41,026 nt of DNA. Source: Paracoccus nototheniae. Lineage in GTDB: Bacteria; Pseudomonadota; Alphaproteobacteria; Rhodobacterales; Rhodobacteraceae. Below the pieces are notes generated by a model. The model was given only the letters and a program-made list of their open reading frames with translations. It searched no databases and had not been told where the DNA came from. The position numbers and the translations under genes were made by a program. The stretch is taken from NCBI RefSeq assembly GCF_004335005.1, contig NZ_RQRT01000038.1, forward strand, positions 1 through 41,026, given 5' to 3'. Shown in pieces: positions 8,087 through 16,885 of this stretch (the stretch's first letter is position 1; every line of letters begins with the position of its first letter).

Positions 8087-9100
8087 ATGACTATGGTACG
8101 GTGGGGTCTGGTAGGCCCCGGGAATATCGCCCGGAACTTTGCAGACGGCATGGCACAGGCTGCCTCGGGCGTTCTCATCGCGGTGGCGAGCCGCACCGAG
8201 GCAAGCGGGCGCGCGTTCGCAGATCGCTACGGTCTGGACGAGACGAAGCGATACACCGACTATCGCGATTTGTGCGCAGATCCGCAGGTGGACGCCATTC
8301 ACATCGCGACCCCGCATCCCTTCCACGCCGAGCAGGCATTGATGGCAATCCGCGCTGGCAAACACGTATCGGTCGAGAAACCGGCCGGGATCACCGCCGC
8401 CGAGGTCAGGACGCTTGTCGAGGCAGCGGAGCAGTGCCGGGTTTTCTTCATGGAAGCCTATATGTACCTGTGCCATCCGCAAATCGCGCGGGCGGTGGAG
8501 ATCATACGATCGGGCGAGATTGGCACGCTTCGACACATGCGTGCGTCGTTCGGCTTCGAAGCGCCCTTCAGCCCCAGCTCTCGCTTGTTCTCACAAGAGC
8601 TGGGCGGCGGCGCTATTTTGGATGTCGGCGGTTATCCCGTTTCCGCCGCACGCCTTTTTGCAGGAGTGGCGCAGGGTCGGTACGCTGAGCCAGAAACAAT
8701 CAGCGGGACTGGGTCGATTGGCCAGAGCGGCGTCGTCGAAGTCGCCCACGGCGCGCTGGTGTTCGCCAATGGCATCACTGCCGAAATCGGCTGTGCGATC
8801 CGTCAGACGATGGAAAACGTCATTCATGTCGAGGGCGACCGGGGCAGCCTAGTGCTTCCGACCCCCTGGACCCCCGGGCGCGACAGGGGGCCGTCGGACG
8901 CGCGCATCCAGGTGACGACAGCGGGACAGCGGCGCGTCGAAGACCTCCGTCATCCGGAGCATCTCTTTGCATTTGAAGCCGAAGCCGCGAGCCGGGCCAT
9001 TGCCGAGGGTCGCACAGGCCTCACGTGGCCGCAGATGAGCCCTGCGTTCAGTATGGGTAACAACACCGTCCTAGAGAATTGGCGCGCACAGATCGGGTAA
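8087..9100 (+). CDS. Gfo/Idh/MocA family NAD(P)-dependent oxidoreductase
   Basis: This family oxidises or reduces sugars and polyols, often at C1 or C3, with NAD(P). The protein is 337 residues. The N-terminal Rossmann fold begins RWGLVGPGNIARNFADG, an accepted variant of the GxGxxA nucleotide motif, and the conserved EKP motif of the family is present in GKHVSVEKPAGITAAE, whose lysine is usually catalytic. The C-terminal domain starts near SGEIGTLRHMRASFGF. GAGGAG lies nine bases before the ATG. It follows the GH94 gene by 118 bp and probably handles a product or an oxidised form of the imported sugar. The exact substrate is unknown. Confidence 0.88.
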   Translation: MTMVRWGLVGPGNIARNFADGMAQAASGVLIAVASRTEASGRAFADRYGLDETKRYTDYRDLCADPQVDAIHIATPHPFHAEQALMAIRAGKHVSVEKPAGITAAEVRTLVEAAEQCRVFFMEAYMYLCHPQIARAVEIIRSGEIGTLRHMRASFGFEAPFSPSSRLFSQELGGGAILDVGGYPVSAARLFAGVAQGRYAEPETISGTGSIGQSGVVEVAHGALVFANGITAEIGCAIRQTMENVIHVEGDRGSLVLPTPWTPGRDRGPSDARIQVTTAGQRRVEDLRHPEHLFAFEAEAASRAIAEGRTGLTWPQMSPAFSMGNNTVLENWRAQIG

Positions 9101-9175
9101 CCCTCTTCGGCGCATCAGCGAGTTCATCTCGAGCGACCTCGGGCTGTGTGCTTACCCCAACGACGTCACCCAAAC

Positions 9176-9200
9176 CTGCTGCCCACGAAACCGGCAGCAG
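9176..9200 (+). terminator. Stem-loop downstream of the Gfo/Idh gene
   Basis: CTGCTGCC (9176-9183) and GGCAGCAG (9193-9200) form a perfect 8-bp stem with a 9-nt loop, 75 bp past the oxidoreductase stop. The following bases are only mildly T-rich, so a rho-independent terminator is possible but not certain. The rest of 9101-9348 shows nothing. Confidence 0.4.
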
Positions 9201-9348
9201 CTCACTTCGAATTCTTATGCGAGAGGCTTTCGCCCTTGCAATATATGCTGGACTAAAGCGCGTAGCATAAGCGCCATTCGATTGTCCGAACCGTTCTGCC
9301 AGAACGACCCCGGGTTCGCGAAGATGACGATCCTACTGCCTTACGAAG

Positions 9349-9615
9349 TCAGTGCGGGGGATCCGTTGGGACGACTCTCAGCCGTGACGTCGTCAACACC
9401 GTCCCGTCTTCTGCGCAGGTCAACCGGGCTTGCCACTGAGGCGACTGAAACGTCAGGCGGAGCTTGCCCGCGTCATTACCGGTGCCGCGCTCGACGCCGG
9501 TTCTGATGTTTCCGGACTGCATTAACACTTGAAAGCCGATCACATCGAGCCCCAACAGGGGTGCAATTTGCACTGCCTCAACGAGAGGCTGCCCATTCTT
9601 AAAGTCGATCCTCAT
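9349..9615 (-). CDS. Small conserved protein, DUF6522-like
   Basis: This is an 88-residue protein starting MRIDFKNGQPLVEAVQIAPLLGLD, with GNIRTGVERGTGNDAGKLRLTFQ in the middle and a C-terminal strand ending in ADG/EDGTVL-like residues. The layout resembles DUF6522 proteins of Rhodobacterales, whose role I do not know. The frame is open for 19 codons upstream, but the ATG at 9615 follows a strong GAGGGAGAGGGA ribosome site and matches the family's start. No membrane segment or signal peptide is visible. The flanking spaces, 9101-9348 and 9616-9869, hold no other gene, so it appears to be transcribed alone. Confidence 0.6.
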   Translation of the reverse strand: MRIDFKNGQPLVEAVQIAPLLGLDVIGFQVLMQSGNIRTGVERGTGNDAGKLRLTFQSPQWQARLTCAEDGTVLTTSRLRVVPTDPPH

Positions 9616-9869
9616 GACTTCCCTCTCCCTCCTCAGGTTTCTGCTTCGTTCACCTGGCAGCAAGCTGTTCATTTCGCGGACGAAGGAAGTGTTTGGTGGA
9701 ATTTGCGACCTTCGTAGCTCAAGATCAAAATCTCAGAAAGCTGCGTTGCACCACGCTTGATATGTCCCCAGCACAGCATCAGGCCGAACCAGGAAAGAAA
9801 CGCAGTTCGGTACCCTGATCAGCTCCGTCACTAGGGCATCGACAATCGCAAGCGGCCCAAATAACGCCG

Positions 9870-10367
9870 TTATCGATGATCATCTTGTGGGTCAGCCACA
9901 GAAGCTTTCGGCAGGACGACAGGTACTGCGGCAAGGATGATCAGTACAACCGCCGCCGACAAAACTGCTGTCGCTTCTAACCCGAGACCGGCCATCACGC
10001 CGATGCCCGCTGTGGCCCAAATATTCGCAGCTGTCGTCAGCCCTTCGATTTGTTGCCGTGCAGACCGCACCATGATCGCACCGGCGCCGAGAAAGCCAAT
10101 TCCCTGCACAATGCCTTGCAGCACGCGTGACATGTCGCCAATTTCCATCCCGCTCCGTAGCGGACCCAAGACAAAGAGGGCCGCACCAACGGCAACTAGC
10201 ATATGTGTGCGAACGCCCGCGCTTCTACCCTTCCGCTCTCGTTCATACCCCAAAATACCGCCAAGGGTTGCTGCAAGTACCAACCGCACCGTGATGCGCG
10301 TCAGTGTGGCGACATCCGGGACGTCGGAAAATTCGCTCCGAATAGTCAGCCATATTTCGTCTCCCAC
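9870..10367 (-). CDS. MgtC/SapB family membrane protein
   Basis: MgtC-like proteins are inner-membrane proteins linked to magnesium limitation and modulation of ATP synthase or acid tolerance. The core is clear: VRLVLAATLGGILGYERERKG, then RTHMLVAVGAALFVL, GIVQGIGFLGAGAIM, and TAANIWATAGIGVMAGLG, giving about four membrane helices. The frame extends further upstream, but the GTG at 10367 has AAAGGGG five bases before it and puts the first helix at the expected distance, giving 165 residues. Only the short N-terminal family domain is present; the C-terminal ACT-like domain of long MgtC forms is missing, as in SapB types. The neighbours give no functional hint. The 199 bp upstream to the transaldolase stop hold nothing I recognise. 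Confidence 0.88.
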   Translation of the reverse strand: MGDEIWLTIRSEFSDVPDVATLTRITVRLVLAATLGGILGYERERKGRSAGVRTHMLVAVGAALFVLGPLRSGMEIGDMSRVLQGIVQGIGFLGAGAIMVRSARQQIEGLTTAANIWATAGIGVMAGLGLEATAVLSAAVVLIILAAVPVVLPKASVADPQDDHR

Positions 10368-10566
10368 GGCAGCCCCTTTGTTGACCGGAACGGTCGCTTC
10401 GCAAACGTAGCCACGAAAGCGATTTGTGCCAAGCAGCCAGTTCTGAACTGCTCGAGGATTAAGAACCAAGGGGTTTTGTCACTAAGTCTTGTGACAGAAC
10501 TCCATCGACGTCGTGTTGAGCGCACCACGCATCCGGACGCATGGCGCGCTCAGCCTGCTCTGCACC

Positions 10567-11508
10567 CTAGAACCGTTCAGCAATAATTTGGGTTAGCTTG
10601 TGATGGTCGGCATCGAAGTCACGGATCCCTTCAGCTAGTTTCTCGGTGGCCATGGCGTCGACGTTCATGTCCCACCGAAACTGCGCTTCGGTTATTGGTT
10701 TGTGCGGTTCGGCATGGGCCTGTCCGGGCCTCAGGGCGCGGGGCAGGTCTGCAACTTCAGAAGACAATTCATCCAGCAGCTTGGGCGATATCGTTAGGTT
10801 GTCGCAACCCGCCAGCGCCTTTATCTGGCCCGTATTACGGAAGGATGCGCCCATGACGACGGTCGCGATGCCGTTGGCCTTGTAATAGTCATAGATCTTG
10901 CGGACCGAGTTGACGCCCGGATCCTGAAGTGAATCATAGCCATCGACCCCCTCAGCCTTCTTGTACCAATCCGTGATGCGTCCCACAAAGGGCGAGATCA
11001 GATAAGCCCCTGCATCAGCGCAGGCTACCGCCTGCGCCATGGAAAACAGCAGCGTCAGATTGCAGTCGGTGCCTTCGTCTTGCAGAATTTCGGCCGCGCG
11101 AATCCCTTCCCATGTTGATGCCAGCTTGATGAGGATCCGCTCTCGAACCACGCCGCGTTCGGCGTAATCGGCCAAGATGGCGCGGGCACGGGCGACCGAG
11201 GCATCGGTGTCAAAGGACAGTCTCGCATCAACCTCGGTCGAGACGCGGCCGGGTACCAGCCCGCTGAGCCGCGCTCCCACCGCCACGGTCAGCGTATCAG
11301 TCAAAGCGGGAGCGGATAGGCCCGCCTTGCGACCCGCCTCGATCTCGGCGACGATCATCTCCTCGGATGCCGGATCTGACAGGGCGACCAGCACGAGCGA
11401 GGGGTTGGTCGTGCAATCAATCGGCTGATAGCGTTTGACCGCCGTTACGTCGCCGCTATCGGCAACCACGACCGTCATGTCGCGCAATTGGTCAAGAACC
11501 GTCTTCAC
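10567..11508 (-). CDS. tal: Transaldolase (TalB type)
   Basis: Transaldolase moves a dihydroxyacetone unit between sedoheptulose 7-phosphate and glyceraldehyde 3-phosphate in the non-oxidative pentose phosphate pathway. The 313-residue length matches TalB. The Schiff-base lysine is K128 in [19 protein letters not shown], followed by the classical [18 protein letters not shown] and [17 protein letters not shown] segments; the N-terminal DCTTNPSL motif is also present. The frame is open upstream to 11847, but the GTG at 11508 with AGGAG nine bases upstream gives the family start KTVLDQLRD. No other pentose phosphate genes are adjacent, so it may be a second, stress-linked or accessory copy. No EcfG-type promoter was seen. 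The 280 bp up to the next gene show nothing else convincing. Confidence 0.93.
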   Translation of the reverse strand: MKTVLDQLRDMTVVVADSGDVTAVKRYQPIDCTTNPSLVLVALSDPASEEMIVAEIEAGRKAGLSAPALTDTLTVAVGARLSGLVPGRVSTEVDARLSFDTDASVARARAILADYAERGVVRERILIKLASTWEGIRAAEILQDEGTDCNLTLLFSMAQAVACADAGAYLISPFVGRITDWYKKAEGVDGYDSLQDPGVNSVRKIYDYYKANGIATVVMGASFRNTGQIKALAGCDNLTISPKLLDELSSEVADLPRALRPGQAHAEPHKPITEAQFRWDMNVDAMATEKLAEGIRDFDADHHKLTQIIAERF

Positions 11509-11788
11509 TGGCGTCTTCTCCTGTCTATCTGTTAGCCTGCCACGGGGGATAGCCCACGCATGCTCTGGTGACTGCTTGCAAATCATCTTTCCGCAGTGCG
11601 GTCTAAACCCGCCACACACGAAACTGTCGAACCGGTCCGGATCGAGATGCACGGCCTCGTCCTCGTAATGTCTTAGAAACTCACGCGAATGAACCATCGC
11701 ACCGGAACAGAGATAAAGTGCAGCCCAGCCCATCCGCGCCAGCGTGACGGCCTTCGGTGACGATGCGCGGAAGGCCGTATCAGGACGC

Positions 11789-12529
11789 TCAGAGCGCCTC
11801 GAGTTTCTCCACAGCGGCGCGACAAGCATCTTCGTCGCCGTTATCAAGCGCAGCTTGCGCCTCGGAAAGCAGCGCGCTGCGGTCCGAGGTTACAGAAACT
11901 GCATCTTCGGCTGATGCATCATTGCTCGCGGTATCTGCTGCGGCCGTAGGGCCGTAATCCCCCGAGGCCGTACCTCCGGTTTCCGTCGGTGTCGCGTCTG
12001 CCGCGCTTGCGGATGGGGGGCTGCTGGCAGCACTTTCAGCGGCTGTTGGATCTCCTTCCTGTTGGGCCTCGATATCTTGACCCGACATCGCAACTGGGGT
12101 GCTCGCTTCCGCCTTGGTTCCTTCAAGCGGCGCCAGCGATCCGTCTTTGGCGATCCCTTCGCCGCCTGCCTCACTCGAGGCTGCGGGAGCGACGAGCGAA
12201 GATGGTACACCCGTGGCAGCAGGGCGGTCGGCAGACGCCGGGTCGCTCGTCGCAGCCGTGCTGCCAGCGGCATCCATGTCGCCCGCAGCAGGGCTGTCGT
12301 CGGCCGAGGCGGGGTCATCGTTCATGGAGGACGCGGCACTGTCAGCTCCAACCGCAGCATCCGGCATCTCCAGCGGCGCCAGGGAGCCATCTTTTGATAT
12401 TCCCCCACCATGGGCAGCACTTGCGTCACCTGCGTGAAGCAGGGCCAATTCTGCTGCGCAGTCCGCCATAGCTGTTGTTCCGATTATAACCAACGCGCTG
12501 CTGGTCATCAGCATAGTATGCAATTTCAT
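11789..12529 (-). CDS. Secreted acidic Ala/Asp/Ser-rich protein with repeated motif
   Basis: I do not recognise a family. The 246 residues begin with a signal peptide ([22 protein letters not shown], cleavage likely after AMA), then a low-complexity stretch of Ala, Asp, Ser, Pro and Gly that should be extended and negatively charged. An 11-residue motif occurs twice, [11 protein letters not shown] at 44-54 and [11 protein letters not shown] at 126-136. The last 30 residues look structured and helical ([27 protein letters not shown]), with a cysteine that could pair with the one just after the signal peptide. GGGAGG stands before the ATG. An EcfG-like promoter 44 bp upstream places it in the stress regulon. 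It resembles in style the protein at 34.6-35.5 kb but not by clear alignment. Confidence 0.75.
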   Translation of the reverse strand: MKLHTMLMTSSALVIIGTTAMADCAAELALLHAGDASAAHGGGISKDGSLAPLEMPDAAVGADSAASSMNDDPASADDSPAAGDMDAAGSTAATSDPASADRPAATGVPSSLVAPAASSEAGGEGIAKDGSLAPLEGTKAEASTPVAMSGQDIEAQQEGDPTAAESAASSPPSASAADATPTETGGTASGDYGPTAAADTASNDASAEDAVSVTSDRSALLSEAQAALDNGDEDACRAAVEKLEAL

Positions 12530-12572
12530 GTGATCCTCCCAAATCTGTCCGCGTCCCAAGCATCCTGTCTTA

Positions 12573-12597
12573 AACCAGATCCAATACCACTTGTTCC
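12573..12597 (-). promoter_or_regulatory. EcfG-type promoter for the acidic secreted protein
   Basis: GGAAC-N16-GGTT reads on the minus strand, with the -10 end 44 bp before the start codon at 12529. It is one of the 14 GGAAC-N16-NGTT sites in this window. The remaining bases between 12598 and 12800 show no gene. Confidence 0.7.
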
Positions 12598-12800
12598 CGG
12601 CATCCACTTTTAGGTGTAAATGAAGGCCGGCGTTGGAGGTTTCTCAGGACGGTAGAGTCGGCAGGCAGCCATTATACGGCGGCAAACGTCATCGACCGGC
12701 ATGCCGATGGTAATGCGAAACTAACATCGGATGACCCGCCATCTTTATCCCGGCGTTGTTCCATTAACTAAGCCGCAAACCATGAAGGTCGAGAACTGAA

Positions 12801-13256
12801 ATGATCCGCATTTCTCACGCAGAGAGCCATGCCACGCTACACCGTTTCGTTGCTGCTCAAGACGGCACTTATCTCGATGCTCTGTCAGAACTGAAGCGGG
12901 GCAGCAAGCAGAGCCACTGGATGTGGTTCATCTTCCCCCAGCTGCGAGGTTTGGGGCAGTCAACTATGTCTTTATTCTATGGCATCGAAAATCTGGACGA
13001 GGCGCGACGCTATCTTATGCATCCGGTCTTGGGACCACGCCTCGTCGCTTGCACCAATGCCGCCCTCTCTCACGGCGAAATTTCGGCTGAGGCGATCTTT
13101 GGCACTGTTGATGCCGGCAAGTTTCGCTCCTCGGCCACGCTGTTCGCGACCGCTGCACGCGACGAACCGGACGTTTTCAAGAATGTCATCACGACGTTTT
13201 TTAACGGCCAACACTGCCGCATCACGGCAGATCGCCTTCATTCCGCCCCGGACTAG
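12801..13256 (+). CDS. DUF1810 family protein
   Basis: This is a 151-residue protein of the DUF1810 family, whose biochemical role is not established. The diagnostic block SHWMWFIFPQLRGLGQSTMSLFYGI is present near residues 38-62 (only its outline is given here), preceded by LHRFVAAQDGTYLDALSELKRG, the usual opening helix. The C-terminus, FFNGQHCRITADRL, fits the family's end. The ATG at 12801 gives the expected length, although its ribosome site is poor. It stands alone: the upstream 271 bp hold the divergent promoter of the acidic protein gene, and nothing recognisable follows for 900 bp. No signal peptide or membrane segment is seen, so it is cytoplasmic. Confidence 0.85.
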   Translation: MIRISHAESHATLHRFVAAQDGTYLDALSELKRGSKQSHWMWFIFPQLRGLGQSTMSLFYGIENLDEARRYLMHPVLGPRLVACTNAALSHGEISAEAIFGTVDAGKFRSSATLFATAARDEPDVFKNVITTFFNGQHCRITADRLHSAPD

Positions 13257-14144
13257 GCCAGGAACTTGCTCCCACGATCAGAGAACGCTCTCCTTCAGCA
13301 TCCCGACCGAGGGTGCTTCGCCGGAGTGGTCAATCCACGCGGGCTGCGGGGCATCAGATTTTGTAAGCTGAAAGTTTCTGATGAGCCTTTTGCACTGTGG
13401 TAAGAATGATCCGGAATGTATGCTCAGTAGGGGCAGGACATTCAGACATGATCGGTTGATTGGCCTTCTGGCTTTCAAAGCAGAGTAAACATCCTTAGCC
13501 GGCCTACGACCTAGCGCCGATCATATCACCCCGCCCGGCCTGCGGCTGGTCATTCGTTGAACCTTATCTAACAGCATCGCAGTAGGTCGGTGTTACCTCC
13601 GATCCCCACCGGATGCTTCTGGCCGACCATCACGACACAGGTCGACGACGAGTAGCTGTTTGAGATGCCCAGTCCGCAGGCAGGATCGCAAGCCCCAGGA
13701 GGCGAGCCGACATCAAACTTATCACAAGCTCCGGGATGTCCGTACAGGGTCTGGGCCTGCCCGCCAGATGGTGCGGCTGCAGCACGATGCTAAATTCCAT
13801 CTAACGGTCGACCAATGTCTTCCCGCCGGCCAACTCATCCCACTGCAGCTGCCCGGCGTCGAACTGTTAAGGCTTTCATTCAAGATCGCCGTGCCGTCAC
13901 CGGTGATACACTGCGTCTCCTGGACATTGCTGTGGGGGCAATAGCGGCGGGCGCTGCAAAGTGCGCCTTATGGCGAGATCGTGAACCGCAATGCCAGCGG
14001 GTCATTGTTCAAGAGGCGACAGCCGATCAGCAGATGGTCGAACAGCGACGGGCCGTCCAACCTGTCATACACCACCAGTCCATGCCGTCCGGTGGCAGAA
14101 ACCCCTCGGCGTCCCCCGTGGTCGACGCCAGAAGAAAATCCGTT
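13257..14144. other. Gene-poor stretch without recognisable coding sequence
   Basis: Several short frames exist on both strands but none has a family signature, ribosome site and plausible composition together. Base composition is less GC-rich at 13.26-13.5 kb than in the neighbouring genes. A minus-strand run at about 13.97-14.12 kb reads GRHGLVVYDRLDGPSLFDHL in one frame and could be a decayed gene, but I cannot name it. The stretch may be debris from past rearrangement. Confidence 0.5.
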
Positions 14145-15314
14145 TCACGCCTTGAGGACGACTTTAGTCCAGTCATTCTGGTTCCAGCGAAAGCCATCAT
14201 AGCCCCTGGCGGCATCTTCCAGCGGCAGCCGATGCGAGATCATGAAGGTTGTGTCCAACTGCCCCTCCTGGATGCGGTGCAGCAGATCATGGGTATAGGC
14301 CTGAACATGGGTCTGGCCGGTGCGCAGCTGCAGGCCCTTCTGCATCAGGGCGCCAAGCGGAAACTTGTCCATGAACCCGCCATAGACCCCGGGGATCGAC
14401 ACGCGCCCGCCCTTGCGCACCGCCAGCAGCGCCTCGCGCAGGGCATGGCCGCTGTCCACACCGATGCCGACGGCCTGCTTGATATTGTCCATCACCGTGT
14501 CCAGCGCAAAGCCATGCGCCTCCATCCCGACCGCGTCGATCACCGCATCGGCGCCGATACCGCCGGTCATCTCCATGATCGCCTCCAGCACCGACGTCTG
14601 TTTGAAGTCGATCACCTCGGCGCCCATCCGGCGGGCCAGAGCCAGACGGTTGGGATAGTGGTCGATGGCGATGACGCGGGCGGCGCCCATCAGCCGCGCG
14701 GCCTGAATGGCGAACAGTCCGACAGGGCCGCAGCCCCAGACCACCACGGTATCGTCGGGTTCGATATCGGCGTTCTCGGCGGCCATCCATCCGGTTGGCA
14801 GGATGTCGGACAGAAACAGCACCTCGTCGTCATCCATTCCCTCGGGGATCACGATGGGACCGACATCAGAGAACGGCACGCGCACATATTCCGCCTGCCC
14901 GCCCGGATAGCCGCCCGTCAGGTGGCTATAGCCGAAGAGACCCGCCGCCCCGTGACCGAACATCGTTTCCGTCAGATCCTGCTTGTCGGCGGGGTTCGAA
15001 TTGTCGCAGGCCGAGAACTGCGCCCGCTGGCAGAAAAAACACGCCCCGCAGGAGATGGTAAAGGGCACCACCACCCGCTGGCCGACCTTCAGCGTGCTGC
15101 CGGGGCCGGTCTCGACCACCCGGCCCATGAATTCGTGGCCCAGAATGTCGCCCGCCTGCATGCCGGGGATGACCCCGTCGAACAGATGCAGGTCGGACCC
15201 GCAGATCGCGGTTGAGGTTACCTCGATGATCGCGTCGCGCGGGTTCACCAGCTGGGGATCGGGCATCGTCTCGACGCGGACGTCGTGCTTGCCGTGCCAT
15301 GTCAGTGCGCGCAT
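14145..15314 (-). CDS. Zinc-dependent alcohol dehydrogenase (formaldehyde dehydrogenase-like MDR)
   Basis: Medium-chain dehydrogenases of this type oxidise alcohols or aldehydes with NAD(P). The protein is 389 residues. Catalytic zinc ligands are C38 (TAICGSDLH) and H60-E61 (GHEFMG); four structural-zinc cysteines are at 89, 92, 95 and 103 (CGACFFC plus SAC). The nucleotide fold shows VVWGCGPVGLFAIQAARLMGA. The long form with a GGYPGGQAEYVRVP segment resembles glutathione-independent formaldehyde dehydrogenases, but the substrate is not certain. It begins 3 bp after the stop of the SRPBCC gene and is therefore the third gene of the Mn-catalase operon. Its role there may be to detoxify aldehydes formed during oxidative or desiccation stress, which is inference. 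Confidence 0.9.
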   Translation of the reverse strand: MRALTWHGKHDVRVETMPDPQLVNPRDAIIEVTSTAICGSDLHLFDGVIPGMQAGDILGHEFMGRVVETGPGSTLKVGQRVVVPFTISCGACFFCQRAQFSACDNSNPADKQDLTETMFGHGAAGLFGYSHLTGGYPGGQAEYVRVPFSDVGPIVIPEGMDDDEVLFLSDILPTGWMAAENADIEPDDTVVVWGCGPVGLFAIQAARLMGAARVIAIDHYPNRLALARRMGAEVIDFKQTSVLEAIMEMTGGIGADAVIDAVGMEAHGFALDTVMDNIKQAVGIGVDSGHALREALLAVRKGGRVSIPGVYGGFMDKFPLGALMQKGLQLRTGQTHVQAYTHDLLHRIQEGQLDTTFMISHRLPLEDAARGYDGFRWNQNDWTKVVLKA

Positions 15315-15317
15315 GGA

Positions 15318-15962
15318 TCAGGCCTCCTGTCTGCGATTGAGGGGGGTGGCGATTTCGCCGGTTTCCAGAAACATCTTCAGCCGCTTCAGCTCGCGGCGGC
15401 CCTGAATCGAGGGGTCGGCCTGAAACAGCTTGGCCACGACCCGCCCGAGCGCGCCGAAGGGTGGGACGTAGGCGATGATGGCCGTCACCTCGGTCCCCCG
15501 GTTTCCCGGCGCGTCGCGGAAGGCGATCCGGCCCGTGGTCTCGATCTCGGATTCGTCGGTCGAGGCCCATGCGATGACCTCGCCGGGGCGATCCTCGGTG
15601 ATGCGGGTGCGCAGGGTGATGTCATGGCCAAGGCTGCGCAGGGTCCATTGGCTGACCTCGCCTTCGGTGGTGACGGCGTGGACGTTCTCCATTACACCGG
15701 CAAGGTTCCCGAACTGGCGCCAGAAGGCATAGACCTCGTCCCGGGGGCGGGCGATGGTCACGGTACGACCAGCAATCGCGAAGCGGCCTTGGGACGCATG
15801 CTTGGCCGTCCGGGCCGGGGCGCTGTCGTGAGGGCGGCGAGCCGGGCGGTGGGCCAGCAGATAGCCGGCACCCGCGGCCCCCAGAAACACGCCCAGAATC
15901 GCCCCTAAGCCGGGGCCGGATGCGGGGGGATGGTCGCGGTCGGAATAATGATTATGGGGCAT
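15318..15962 (-). CDS. SRPBCC family (cyclase/dehydrase-like) membrane-anchored protein
   Basis: The 214-residue protein has a histidine/acidic N-terminus, one hydrophobic segment (LGAILGVFLGAAGAGYLLAH, about 18-37), and a START-like SRPBCC domain from TVTIARPRDEVYAFWRQFGNLAGVMENV onward, through HDITLRTRITEDRPGEVIAW to ELKRLKMFLETGEI. Such proteins bind small hydrophobic ligands or lipids; none with this architecture has a role I can state. The anchor suggests the domain sits at the inner membrane. It lies 54 bp after the Mn-catalase gene and 3 bp before the alcohol dehydrogenase, an arrangement often seen together in stress loci of alphaproteobacteria. The ATG at 15962 is preceded by GAAAGGA. 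Confidence 0.85.
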   Translation of the reverse strand: MPHNHYSDRDHPPASGPGLGAILGVFLGAAGAGYLLAHRPARRPHDSAPARTAKHASQGRFAIAGRTVTIARPRDEVYAFWRQFGNLAGVMENVHAVTTEGEVSQWTLRSLGHDITLRTRITEDRPGEVIAWASTDESEIETTGRIAFRDAPGNRGTEVTAIIAYVPPFGALGRVVAKLFQADPSIQGRRELKRLKMFLETGEIATPLNRRQEA

Positions 15963-15983
15963 GGGCGGTCCTTTCCGAAAATG

Positions 15984-16009
15984 CGCGGCACCCGGAGGCC
16001 AGTGCCGCG
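15984..16009 (-). terminator. Intercistronic stem-loop between Mn-catalase and SRPBCC genes
   Basis: CGCGGCAC (15984-15991) pairs perfectly with GTGCCGCG (16002-16009) around a 10-nt loop, and on the minus strand a short ATTTT follows. It could act as a partial terminator or as a stabiliser that keeps catalase expression above that of the two downstream genes. Confidence 0.4.
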
Positions 16010-16016
16010 ACAGGTC

Positions 16017-16841
16017 TTACTGCTGTTCGATCTGGGTGCCCGAATTGGGACGCGCGCGGCCCAGATCCGGCTTTTGTCCCAAGGGCTCGACCGTCTCCCG
16101 GACGGTGAATTCCGCTCTTCCGTCCAGCGACGGACCCGAGGTCCAGCGCCCTTCCGGTGTCGGCTCGTCCAGCGAGGTGTTCAGGAAGTAATAGGAATGC
16201 TCGGTCGCCTCATGTTCCATGGGCGTGGAGTTCGGGATCGGCAGCACCGCCTCCATGCCCCCCAACTCCTCAATCACCGCCATCCACTGCTGCTGGTGCA
16301 TGGTGTCGCGGGCGATCAGGAATGACAGCATGTCCTTCATCCCGGCATCGTCGGTTATGTTGTACAGACGCGAGGCCAGCACACGTCCGCTACCCTCTGC
16401 CATAGCATTGGCCATCATGTCCGCGGCCAGATTGCCCGAGGCATAGACGTGGCTCATGTCAAAGGGGATGCCGTTCGAGTCCACCGGCATCGCCGACAGA
16501 CCCGAGGACAGGATATGACGCGGATCGGCGCCGCCCATGATCGCGTTCACGATCGGGTCGCGGGCGGCCTCCTCCTGAACCGTCAGAGGGGCACCATCCA
16601 GGTTCAGCGCCACGGCATGGCCCAGGAACTCGATATGGCTCAGTTCCTCGGTCGCGGTCATCATCAGCATGTCGCGATACTTGCTATCGCCCCGCGCGCC
16701 CATCGCCTGAAAGAAGTATTGCATGGCGACCCGGATCTCGCCCTCGACGCCGCCGATGGCCTGCTGAAGGTATTTGGCGAATTGCGGATCGGGGCGGTCG
16801 ACGCGCACGTGATATTGCAGCTTACCTGAGTGGTAAAACAT
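16017..16841 (-). CDS. Manganese (non-haem) catalase
   Basis: This dimanganese enzyme converts hydrogen peroxide to water and oxygen. The 274-residue length is normal. The metal ligands known for Lactobacillus plantarum Mn-catalase are all present: E35 (GGVEGEIRVAM), E66 and H69 (TATEELSHIEFLG), E149 (NAMAEGSGRV) and H182 (RDTMHQQQW). The fold is a ferritin-like four-helix bundle and no signal peptide is seen, so it is cytoplasmic. The frame is open upstream, but MFYHSGKLQYHVRVDRPDP at 16841 is the family start, with AAAAGGA upstream. An EcfG-type promoter 45 bp before the start makes it the head of a general-stress operon with the SRPBCC and dehydrogenase genes. Confidence 0.95.
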   Translation of the reverse strand: MFYHSGKLQYHVRVDRPDPQFAKYLQQAIGGVEGEIRVAMQYFFQAMGARGDSKYRDMLMMTATEELSHIEFLGHAVALNLDGAPLTVQEEAARDPIVNAIMGGADPRHILSSGLSAMPVDSNGIPFDMSHVYASGNLAADMMANAMAEGSGRVLASRLYNITDDAGMKDMLSFLIARDTMHQQQWMAVIEELGGMEAVLPIPNSTPMEHEATEHSYYFLNTSLDEPTPEGRWTSGPSLDGRAEFTVRETVEPLGQKPDLGRARPNSGTQIEQQ

Positions 16842-16885
16842 GTCCGGATATCCTTTTATGCTGAACCCTAGTCGGGCAGGCGTCC

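Noticed and set aside
11509..11847. Upstream extension of the transaldolase frame
   Set aside because: The frame stays open but the residues before KTVLDQLRD match nothing, and a good ribosome site precedes the GTG at 11508.
13970..14120. Possible DNA ligase-like remnant
   Set aside because: A few residues (HGLVVYDRL) recall ligase-type sequences, but the stretch is too short and lacks the KxDG motif.
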